Part shown: positions 50,033 to 57,626 of the stretch, in pieces
Layout: each line of letters starts with the position of its first letter
Numbering within the stretch: the stretch's first letter is position 1
Source: Pseudomonas mohnii
Lineage (GTDB): Bacteria > Pseudomonadota > Gammaproteobacteria > Pseudomonadales > Pseudomonadaceae
NCBI RefSeq assembly: GCF_900105115.1
Contig: NZ_FNRV01000001.1
Span: 2,458,501-2,522,500 of the forward strand
Direction: 5' to 3'
Length of the DNA: 64,000 bases
The notes under the pieces: generated by a model
Told to the model about the DNA's origin: nothing
Database searches by the model: none
Seen by the model: the letters and a program-made list of their open reading frames with translations, nothing else
Program-made: the position numbers and the translations under genes

Positions 50033-50677
50033 TTACTGCGCTTCGACCGGACGCAGGCGGTACTGCGGCGGCAATTGCTCGAAGCCACTGATCGTAGTGT
50101 TCAGGCTTTTCCAGCGACCGTCCTTGATGCCGTAGATGCAACCGTGGATCGACAGGCTCTGTCCACGGTGCCAGGCGTTTTGCACGATGCTGGTATGGGC
50201 GACGTTGGCCACTTGCTGAATCACGTTGAGTTCGCAGAGACGGTCGACCTGCTCCTCTTCGGTGGCCAGTTTGGCGAGCTCTTCGCGCTTCTCGTAGTAA
50301 AGATCGCGAATTGAACGCAGCCAGCCGTCGATCAGGCCGAACTGGCGATCCTGCATCGAGGCTCGAACACCACCGCAACCATAGTGGCCGGTGACCAGAA
50401 TGTGTTTGACCTTGAGTACGTCAACCGCGTATTGAATCACCGACAGGCAGTTGAGGTCGGTGTGCAACACCACATTGGCCACGTTGCGGTGTACGAACAA
50501 ATCGCCCGGCAGCATGCCGACGATCTCGTTGGCCGGCACCCGGGCATCGGAACAGCCGATCCACAGGTACTCGGGAGTCTGTTGGCGAGCCAGCTTGGCG
50601 AAGAAGTCAGGATCTTCTTTGGTGATCGCGTCAGCCCAGCGCTCGTTGTTGTCGATCAGATCTTGTAGTTCGTTCAT
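50033..50677 (-). CDS. can: Beta-carbonic anhydrase
   Basis: 214 aa, same size as E. coli Can. The zinc ligands are in IGCSDARVPANEIV (Cys and Asp near residue 42-44) and VTGHYGCGGVRAS (His and Cys near 98-101). It interconverts CO2 and bicarbonate for carboxylation reactions. Single gene, convergent with the SET protein. Confidence 0.97.
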   Translation of the reverse strand: MNELQDLIDNNERWADAITKEDPDFFAKLARQQTPEYLWIGCSDARVPANEIVGMLPGDLFVHRNVANVVLHTDLNCLSVIQYAVDVLKVKHILVTGHYGCGGVRASMQDRQFGLIDGWLRSIRDLYYEKREELAKLATEEEQVDRLCELNVIQQVANVAHTSIVQNAWHRGQSLSIHGCIYGIKDGRWKSLNTTISGFEQLPPQYRLRPVEAQ

Positions 50678-50846
50678 GCAATGAAGCCTCGAGAATGATG
50701 CGCTGCTTTGACAGACAACCGCCCGTCGAGGTCACGCGCTTTATGCACATGCCACCGCAAGCTCGTAAATGGCGCTCCATGCCGGTGGAATTCTCGGTAA
50801 CCCAGTGGGTCCACCCTAAGTAAGGCCCACAGTATGAGGAATTGCC

Positions 50847-51251
50847 ATGACTGATCCACGACGTCCGTATGATGCGGTGCAACCAGAACCTATTGATGAT
50901 AACGAAGATCGCATGGGATCGATGCATGAGCTGGATTTCGACGACGAAGAACCCGATGCCAGGATCGGCGACGAGTTGCCGGACAGCGAGCGAGCGCAAC
51001 TGATGTCCCGTCGGCGCGTGCGCGAAGCCGGCATGACCGGTGCATCGACCGCTGACCACGAGCCCACGGATGATGACTTGAGTCCGGAAACCCTGATCCG
51101 CGAAGACGGCGCCCGGGATGCCCATGAAGCGGGTAAAGGGGATCAGGCTGATTGGGACTTGAGCATTGTCGATGAGGACGACATCGGTGGGGGCAATGGG
51201 CTGGATGAAGAGGAAATGGCCCGGCGCGATCCGCTGGACCACAAGCGTTGA
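50847..51251 (+). CDS. Conserved acidic hypothetical protein
   Basis: 134 aa, strongly acidic and low in hydrophobic residues (HELDFDDEEPDARIGDELPDS, WDLSIVDEDDIGGGNG), so mostly disordered. Homologues in Pseudomonas have been named serine kinase/phosphatase in databases, as I recall, but no kinase motif is visible. Function unknown. A GAGG-containing site is just before the ATG. Confidence 0.7.
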   Translation: MTDPRRPYDAVQPEPIDDNEDRMGSMHELDFDDEEPDARIGDELPDSERAQLMSRRRVREAGMTGASTADHEPTDDDLSPETLIREDGARDAHEAGKGDQADWDLSIVDEDDIGGGNGLDEEEMARRDPLDHKR

Positions 51252-51319
51252 TCGATCCTGGACAGGAGCCTGCGGCGGCTCCTGCCCAGCAATCGGCATT
51301 TAAGTTGTAACAAAGATGT

Positions 51320-51772
51320 TCAATCTACCAGCGTACAGGCCATGACCACCGCATCTTCACGTCCGCCTACCGCCGGGTAGTAATCCCGCCGACGTCCGAT
51401 CTCGTTGAAGCCATACCGCTCATACAACTTGAACGCCGCCGTGTTGCTGTCGCGCACCTCCAGGAAACATTCCCGGGCATTGGCCTTGTAGGCAATCGAC
51501 ATCAAATGCTCCAGCAGCGTCAAACCCAGGCCACGGCCCTGGTTTTCGGGTTTGACGGTGATGTTCAGCAGGTGCGCCTCATCGAGAATGATCTGCACCA
51601 CACCGTGGCCCACCTGCTGCTGCCCTTCGAACATCACCCAGATCTGGTACTTGCCCAGGCCATCGAGAAAAATCCCGCGGGTCCAGGGATGGCTGTAGGC
51701 CGCGTATTCGATTTTCAGTACAGCTTCCAGGTCCGCCTCGGTCATCGGGCGGAACGATACAGCGTCACTCAT
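51320..51772 (-). CDS. rimI: Ribosomal protein S18-alanine N-acetyltransferase
   Basis: 150 aa GNAT enzyme. The acetyl-CoA loop is VKPENQGRGLGLTLLEHLM, near residue 77, and the C-terminus FKLYERYGFNEIGRRRDYYP is typical of RimI, which acetylates the N-terminus of S18. It overlaps the psi gene by 8 nt; the holD-rimI pair is the same in E. coli. Confidence 0.95.
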   Translation of the reverse strand: MSDAVSFRPMTEADLEAVLKIEYAAYSHPWTRGIFLDGLGKYQIWVMFEGQQQVGHGVVQIILDEAHLLNITVKPENQGRGLGLTLLEHLMSIAYKANARECFLEVRDSNTAAFKLYERYGFNEIGRRRDYYPAVGGREDAVVMACTLVD

Positions 51773-52550
51773 TCGATTCTTTCCAGCGCGCCATCAGCCG
51801 ACGCATGGCTTGCCAGACATCAGCCTTACGCTGTGGCTCTTCCATTAATAATTCCAGGCCAGGCAAGGCCCAGACCGAGCCCAAGCCTTCGACCTGGAGT
51901 TCGCGATTGAAGGATTCGGCATTGGCCTCCCCGGCAAAACGCACGGCAGGCAGGCCGATCAGCCATAGACAGACGCACGGCGCGTCTTCCAGCCGGGCCG
52001 AGATAAAGCCCTGCACGAAGTCACGGGCCGCTTCCGGGCCCTGATCCATGGTGCCTCGGGCCAGCAGCGGCCAGCGCACCGGCTCGCCGATGATCTGCGG
52101 ACTGTCCGGCAGGCCGGCAGCGCGCAACATGTCCTTGAGCAACAGATAAGCGGGATCGCGGGCCTGGAACGCCTCGCCTGTGGGTAACTCCACCAGCAGC
52201 AGGCAACGCCCTGCCCGCAGCAACTGCAGGGCAAAACGAGGTGGCGGTACGGGGGCGACCCTGGTGACGACCGGCGCGTCTACGACTTCTTCCACCGGTT
52301 TGGCCCCGGTGCGCGTGCTTGCCAACGATGGCCGTGGTACTTCGATTTTCACCCGCTCGGCCGGTTTGACCTGCGGTTCCACAGGCGCCTGGGCCGCAGG
52401 TGCCGGCACTGCCGGGGCGACGGGCAACGGCTCGGGCAGCTCCAGCAGTTGGGGCCGCGACGGCGCAGCAAAGGGCAATTCGGTGCGCGGCAGCCAATTG
52501 ACCACCTGCATGGCGTTCAAATAGGCGCGGCGGCGAGACTCGATAAGCAA
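51765..52550 (-). CDS. holD: DNA polymerase III psi subunit, cryptic Pseudomonas form
   Basis: 261 aa with a TTG start at 52550. The N-terminus SRRRAYLNAMQVVNWLPR matches E. coli psi (S-R-R-x3-L-x2-L-x-I-x2-W-x2-R) position for position by eye; this segment binds chi. An internal ATG at 52511 would remove it, so the upstream TTG is preferred. A long Pro/Ala/Glu-rich linker (about 35-95) precedes a C-terminal globular domain. Psi links the clamp loader to chi and SSB. I recall the psi of P. aeruginosa being found at this position next to rimI. Confidence 0.82.
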   Translation of the reverse strand: MLIESRRRAYLNAMQVVNWLPRTELPFAAPSRPQLLELPEPLPVAPAVPAPAAQAPVEPQVKPAERVKIEVPRPSLASTRTGAKPVEEVVDAPVVTRVAPVPPPRFALQLLRAGRCLLLVELPTGEAFQARDPAYLLLKDMLRAAGLPDSPQIIGEPVRWPLLARGTMDQGPEAARDFVQGFISARLEDAPCVCLWLIGLPAVRFAGEANAESFNRELQVEGLGSVWALPGLELLMEEPQRKADVWQAMRRLMARWKESNE

Positions 52551-52717
52551 AGGTCGGCCACTTGTGGATAACTAAAGTGCGGTGATTCTACCGCCCTTCG
52601 CTCAAGATCGCCCGCAGTTGATCGTTAGAAAAGCGACAGTCCGTCCCGAGAGTGAATAGCATCGGTCCCGATGCAGTACAATCTCGGCTTTTAATCGCCA
52701 ACCAGCCGGCCATTCCG

Positions 52718-54013
52718 ATGATCGAACCCAAGCGCGTCTTACGCGCCCTCGCTGAACACTGGGCACTTCTGGAGCCACTGTGCGAGCACTTCGACCAAGG
52801 CACACTGAGCCTCAACGAACTGCGTTCACAGCTGGCCGCCCAGCAACTCGACAGTACGCCGCAGGACATCACCAGTCTGCTGGACGTGTGGATTCGCCTC
52901 GACATTCTGGTTCCCGTGGCGAAAAGCCCGAACCGGTTCGAGCTCAACGCGCAGATCCACGACTTCCTCGCTTACCTGCGCCGTGAACACCGTCTGGGCC
53001 TGTGTCTGGAGATCGAAGCCTATTTGCGTCATCTCGAACGCCTGGCCGGCTACATCCAGGACGCCTTCGACATCCGCGACGGCAATGATCTGGCGCGCCA
53101 ACTGCGTCTGCTGGACATGCGCGTACGCGATGTATTGAAAAAGCTCGCCAACGACGAACAGGCCCTGGTGGCCGTTGCCGAGCGGGCCAAGACCAGCGAC
53201 CGGCAGATCCCGCTGCGCCAGCGTTACGCTGAAGTCCTGGCGACCTGGGACGAATACGTCGAGCCGATGATTCAGTTGGTCAACGCCGACGGCGCCTTCG
53301 AACAGGGTGTGCGCAAGGTCGAAAACGTGCTGCTGCGCATGCTCACCGAGCAGCAACGCCTCGGCCATCTGGTTGATGACGACATGCTGCTGCGCACCCA
53401 CGCGCGAATCCTCGAAATGCAGACCAGTGCGCAACTGACCCTGCGTCACGCCCGCGAACTGCTGCTGCCGCTGCGTGAAGAAGCCCGCCGTCACAACGCC
53501 GTGACCCGTGGAGCGGCGCTGGCCCTGTCGATGATTCGCCGCAAGGGTATCGACGCCGTGCCACAAGCCGCGATGCCGATGTTCACCCGGCCGCAAAGCA
53601 CATTCCTCGGCAGTGCCAGTCAGGTCGAGGCCTATGTTTACGCCCTGGCCCGTTTCGAGCCGAAACCGGCGCGTTTCCCCAAGGCACACAAGACGCACAA
53701 GGGCGGCGATGCCCCGCGTGCGCCACGCACGGTCCGGGAGATGCTCGACCGGTGCGAAGACGCCCTGCCGATGCCGGACCTGATGACCTGGCTGCTGGAG
53801 CAGGAACCGGACGGCGCCACCGACGAGCTGCTGTATTGGTTCTCGCGCCTGTCGCGGGAAAAACGCTTCAAGCGCGAACGTCTGGAACGCCGCGATTACT
53901 TCACACACGAGCACCAGGTCAGCCTGCGCTCCTTCGCCCTGCTCTCGGCCGGTCCTGATGCCTCCGAGAATTCTGCGAGCACCCTCCATGCCAGTACTCC
54001 CCATGCAACTTGA
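52718..54013 (+). CDS. mksF: MksF, kleisin-like subunit of the MksBEF condensin
   Basis: 431 aa from the ATG at 52718 (MIEPKRVLRALAEHW), preferred over an in-frame start at 52652. The protein is helical and charged with an N-terminal winged-helix-like domain and a C-terminal one, as for MukF-type kleisins. The assignment rests on gene order F-E-B and the clear MksB ATPase. MksF bridges the MksB heads in a complex that acts in chromosome organisation and segregation. Confidence 0.9.
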   Translation: MIEPKRVLRALAEHWALLEPLCEHFDQGTLSLNELRSQLAAQQLDSTPQDITSLLDVWIRLDILVPVAKSPNRFELNAQIHDFLAYLRREHRLGLCLEIEAYLRHLERLAGYIQDAFDIRDGNDLARQLRLLDMRVRDVLKKLANDEQALVAVAERAKTSDRQIPLRQRYAEVLATWDEYVEPMIQLVNADGAFEQGVRKVENVLLRMLTEQQRLGHLVDDDMLLRTHARILEMQTSAQLTLRHARELLLPLREEARRHNAVTRGAALALSMIRRKGIDAVPQAAMPMFTRPQSTFLGSASQVEAYVYALARFEPKPARFPKAHKTHKGGDAPRAPRTVREMLDRCEDALPMPDLMTWLLEQEPDGATDELLYWFSRLSREKRFKRERLERRDYFTHEHQVSLRSFALLSAGPDASENSASTLHASTPHAT

Positions 54014-54704
54014 TCTATCCGAACTGTCTCAGCTGGCGCCGATCTTTCGCGAGCTGTTCAAGGGCTACCACGTCAGCCGTCGCGATCCAGAGCTGTACGC
54101 GCAGTTGTCGAATTTTCAGGACCAGTACCGCACGCTGTTCAAGGCGCTGGGCTTTGAACTGATCTGCGACACCCGTGGTTTCTACTACTTCGTGCCGGAC
54201 CTCGCTGCGGCGGCGGTGAACAAGACGGCCCAGCGCCTGGCACTGTTCACCTTCATCCTCGTCGAGCACCTGGCCGACCAGGGCCGCGACCCGATCGCCG
54301 TGCTCGACGGCGGCAGCCTCGGCCGTGATGAACTGCCGTCGTTGCTCGAGAAGTATCGCGACCTGTTCATCCAGGCTGAAGTGCAGACCCAGGACGAACT
54401 GGAAGAAAAAATCATGCGCCGCATGACCCAGCTCGGCTTCGCCAGTGAAGAAAACGGCGTCTACCGCTTCCTGCCGCCGATGCACCGCTTCCTCGATGTG
54501 TGCCTGTCGGTTCAACAGGACCGTGATCTGGCGGCCAGCCTGCACAGCGTGCTGCCACTGCCGGCACCGGTGCTGATCGACGAAGACAGCGATGAAAAGC
54601 TACTGCAGACCGACGACCCGCTCGATTTGAGCGAATTCGATGGTGAAAGCGAAGAAGACGCACTGGCCCGTGCCATCGCCGAAGAACAGGAGCTCGACGC
54701 ATGA
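53988..54704 (+). CDS. mksE: MksE, KITE subunit of the MksBEF condensin
   Basis: 238 aa if started at 53988 (MPVLPMQLDLSELSQL); ATGs at 53958 and 54003 are also in frame and none has a clear ribosome site. It overlaps mksF by 26 nt, so reinitiation is likely. Two winged-helix-like segments are separated by a helical part, and the last 45 residues are acidic (DEDSDEKLLQTDDPLDLSEFDGESEED). MksE binds MksF as MukE binds MukF. Confidence 0.88.
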   Translation: MPVLPMQLDLSELSQLAPIFRELFKGYHVSRRDPELYAQLSNFQDQYRTLFKALGFELICDTRGFYYFVPDLAAAAVNKTAQRLALFTFILVEHLADQGRDPIAVLDGGSLGRDELPSLLEKYRDLFIQAEVQTQDELEEKIMRRMTQLGFASEENGVYRFLPPMHRFLDVCLSVQQDRDLAASLHSVLPLPAPVLIDEDSDEKLLQTDDPLDLSEFDGESEEDALARAIAEEQELDA

Positions 54705-57541
54705 GCAAGGAACGCTACGGCATCCGCCGCTTTGCCCTACTGAACACCGCCGGCTACAGCCTCGGGCTGTTCCCGCTGGAAGAACCGCTGTCGGTCTACG
54801 GCGCGAACAACCTGGGCAAATCCGCCTCGATCAACGCCTTGCAGTTCCCGATCCTGGCGCGCATGTCGGACATGAGTTTCGGCAAGTACAGCCTGGAACA
54901 ATCCCGGCGCTTCTATTTTGCCTCGGACACCAGTTACATCCTGGTCGAAGTGAACCTGCCCCACGGTCCGCACGTGATCGGCGTGGTCGGTCGTGGTCCG
55001 GGCGGCGGTTTCGGTCACCAGTTCTTTGCCTATGCCGGCAAACTGGACCTGGCCCATTATCAGAAAAACGATACCTGCCTGCGTCAGAAGGAACTGTTCA
55101 CCAACCTTGAACGCGAGGGCCTGAAAGCCTACGAGCTCAAGCCGGATGAATTGCGTCGCTTGCTGGTCGGTGGCCACACCTCGATCCCGCTGGACCTGAC
55201 GCTGATCCCGCTGCGCTCCACCAGCGAGCAGAGCCTGAAGACCTTCCGCGCCCTGTTCATCAACTTGCTACACATGCGTGAAATCACAGCGGCCAAGCTC
55301 AAGCAATTGTTCCTGGATGCCTTCGAACACAGCCTGCGTTCCGGTAGCGTGGATTACATTGCGGCGTGCGAAGAAGCCTTCCGCGATGTACGACGCATGG
55401 AGCAGGACTACAACTCGCTGGTCGCCGCCGGCCCATTGGTCGAAGCCTTGGCCAACGGCGTGAAACAGCGCGACATCCTGCGTGGCAAACTGCACCGGAT
55501 TTCGCCTTTGCTCGACTCTTTGCTCGGCACTTGGTCAGACTACGCTGGCGCACGCAAGGAAGAGCTGACGATCCAGGCCGAACACTACCGTCGCGAGCAG
55601 GACGAACTGCAAAACGATCAACGCGGCGGCACTCAGGAACTGATGCGTCTGGAGCGGGAAATTACCGGCATCCAGCGCTGGCTCGGCGAGCTGTCGGTGC
55701 TCAAGCATCGCTTTGCCCTGGTCGATGACGTCAAGGTGCTGGAGCAGCAATTGCTCGCGGCCAAGGACGCCCACGATGAACTGGCCGGTGCGCTGGCGCA
55801 GTCGCGACAATTCAGCGCCGAGGATCTGGAAGAGCGTTTGCGGGATCTGGAAAAACGCCTGAAGTCGGTCAAGCAGCAACTCGATCACGCCGACAACAAC
55901 AGCTACGCCCGCTTGCGCGAAGAGTTCTCACAACAGGACGTCGAACGCTTGATGCGTCTGTTCAATAGTGCCTTGTTCAGCCTGCCGCTGGGCGAGCACG
56001 GCATTGCGCTCGACGACAACGGCGACTGGGTCAAATCCGTAGAACTGATCCTCGACGGCTTCAAAGGCGAGCGTTTCGAAGTGCCGGGGCTGTCCATCGA
56101 CATCTCCCACATCGAACCACCGGCGTTGCAGGCCCTGGCTGACCGTGCGGCACTGCGCGACCAGAAAGAGCGCCTGGACAAAGAACTCAAGCAACTGAAA
56201 ACCCAGCAAGCCGTGGCCGCTGACCGCGCCGCGAGCAAGACCCAGACCGAAGCGCTGTACCAGCAAGTGCTGGATGCGCAGAAGGCCCTGGAAGACTTCC
56301 GTCGCGCGCAAACCCTGAGCGCCGAAGAAGGCGACAAGCTTGAGCAGCTGGCTCAAATGGAAGCCGCGCAGGACGAATTGAAGCGCTCCAGCGATGCCTT
56401 TACCGAACGCGTGCAGCAACTGTCGGCCAAGCTGCAACTGGTCGGCCGGCAGATCGCCGACATGGAAGCCAAGCAACGCACGCTCGATGACGCCCTGCGC
56501 CGCCGTCAGTTGCTGCCGGCGGACCTGCCTTTCGGCACGCCGTTCATGGACCCGGTCGACGATTCCATGGATAACCTGTTGCCGCTGCTCAACGATTATC
56601 AGGACAGTTGGCAAGGTCTGCTTCGCGCCGACGGCCAGATCGAAGCGCTGTACGCGCAGGTGCGTCTCAAGGGCGTGGCCAAGTTCGACAGCGAAGACGA
56701 TATGGAGCGGCGCCTGCAATTGTTGATCAACGCTTACGCGCACCGCACCGACGAAGCCCTGACCCTGGGCAAGGCACGTCGCGCCGCTGTTACCGACATC
56801 GCCCGCACCCTGCGCAACATCCGCAGCGACTACGACAGCCTCGAGCACCAGTTGGCGTTGTTCAACCGCGAGATCAACAAACGTCAGGTGTCGAACCTGC
56901 AGAGCTTCCGCATCGTGCTCGCGCCGAACAAGGAAGCGCTCAAGCACATCGACCAGATCATCCACAGCGCCGGTCAGTACGAAGAAGGCGAAACCCTGTC
57001 GGTGTTCGATCTGAGCCAGAGCGCGGAACAGGACAACAAGAACGAAGAGGCCAAGGAATACCTGGCACGCCTGGTGGCGGCGAACCACAACCAGCTCGGC
57101 CTCAAGGACTTGTTCGAACTGGCGTTCGAGATCACCAAGGTCAACGGTCAACCGGTGATCCACACCGACATCGACGGCGCCGCGTCCAACGGCACCACGA
57201 TGACCATCAAGGCGCTGACCAACATGTACTTGTTGCTGCACTTGATGGACCGCGACCTGGCCGGCCGTGTGCGCTTGCCGTACTACCTCGACGAGGCGGC
57301 GGACATCGACGAGAAGAACCAGGCAGCGTTGCTGGAAACCAGCCTGCAACTGGGCTTCGTACCGATCCTGGCAAGTGTGAAGCCACAGGTCTGCGCCAGT
57401 GTCGCTATCGACCTGGAAGGCGGCAGCGGCCCCGCTGGCATCTACATCGACGAGGCGGACTGGAAGTACATCCGTCGTCATGATCAGGTAAAGGCGAGCA
57501 TCAATGCTGAAGCGGACGAGCCGGAGCTGGACGCGGTCTGA
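54701..57541 (+). CDS. mksB: MksB, SMC-like ATPase of the MksBEF condensin
   Basis: 946 aa. Walker A is YGANNLGKSASIN at about residues 33-45, coiled coils run through about 285-410 and 490-620 and again near 700-750, and the C-terminal half-ATPase has the signature region NGTTMTIKALTNMYLLLHLM and Walker B RLPYYLDEAADIDEKNQ. It overlaps mksE by 4 nt. No mksG (TOPRIM nuclease) follows, which separates this from Wadjet/JetABCD plasmid-defence systems. Confidence 0.96.
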   Translation: MSKERYGIRRFALLNTAGYSLGLFPLEEPLSVYGANNLGKSASINALQFPILARMSDMSFGKYSLEQSRRFYFASDTSYILVEVNLPHGPHVIGVVGRGPGGGFGHQFFAYAGKLDLAHYQKNDTCLRQKELFTNLEREGLKAYELKPDELRRLLVGGHTSIPLDLTLIPLRSTSEQSLKTFRALFINLLHMREITAAKLKQLFLDAFEHSLRSGSVDYIAACEEAFRDVRRMEQDYNSLVAAGPLVEALANGVKQRDILRGKLHRISPLLDSLLGTWSDYAGARKEELTIQAEHYRREQDELQNDQRGGTQELMRLEREITGIQRWLGELSVLKHRFALVDDVKVLEQQLLAAKDAHDELAGALAQSRQFSAEDLEERLRDLEKRLKSVKQQLDHADNNSYARLREEFSQQDVERLMRLFNSALFSLPLGEHGIALDDNGDWVKSVELILDGFKGERFEVPGLSIDISHIEPPALQALADRAALRDQKERLDKELKQLKTQQAVAADRAASKTQTEALYQQVLDAQKALEDFRRAQTLSAEEGDKLEQLAQMEAAQDELKRSSDAFTERVQQLSAKLQLVGRQIADMEAKQRTLDDALRRRQLLPADLPFGTPFMDPVDDSMDNLLPLLNDYQDSWQGLLRADGQIEALYAQVRLKGVAKFDSEDDMERRLQLLINAYAHRTDEALTLGKARRAAVTDIARTLRNIRSDYDSLEHQLALFNREINKRQVSNLQSFRIVLAPNKEALKHIDQIIHSAGQYEEGETLSVFDLSQSAEQDNKNEEAKEYLARLVAANHNQLGLKDLFELAFEITKVNGQPVIHTDIDGAASNGTTMTIKALTNMYLLLHLMDRDLAGRVRLPYYLDEAADIDEKNQAALLETSLQLGFVPILASVKPQVCASVAIDLEGGSGPAGIYIDEADWKYIRRHDQVKASINAEADEPELDAV

Positions 57542-57562
57542 CGCTTGAATTGATGACAACAA

Positions 57563-57595
57563 AAAAGGCCGCGATCCTCAGGATCGCGGCCTTTT
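57563..57595. terminator. Bidirectional terminator between mksB and the PqiB/LetB-like gene
   Basis: A 15-bp perfect stem (AAAAGGCCGCGATCC/GGATCGCGGCCTTTT) with a 3-nt loop, A-run on one side and T-run on the other, between convergent genes. Confidence 0.95.
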
Positions 57596-57626
57596 CATTT
57601 GGGTACAGGGTTAAGGCAGATCCAGA

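Noticed and set aside
54701..57541. Wadjet/JetABCD plasmid-defence operon
   Set aside because: No JetD/MksG nuclease gene is next to the F-E-B genes; the region continues into a terminator and the lipid-transport genes.
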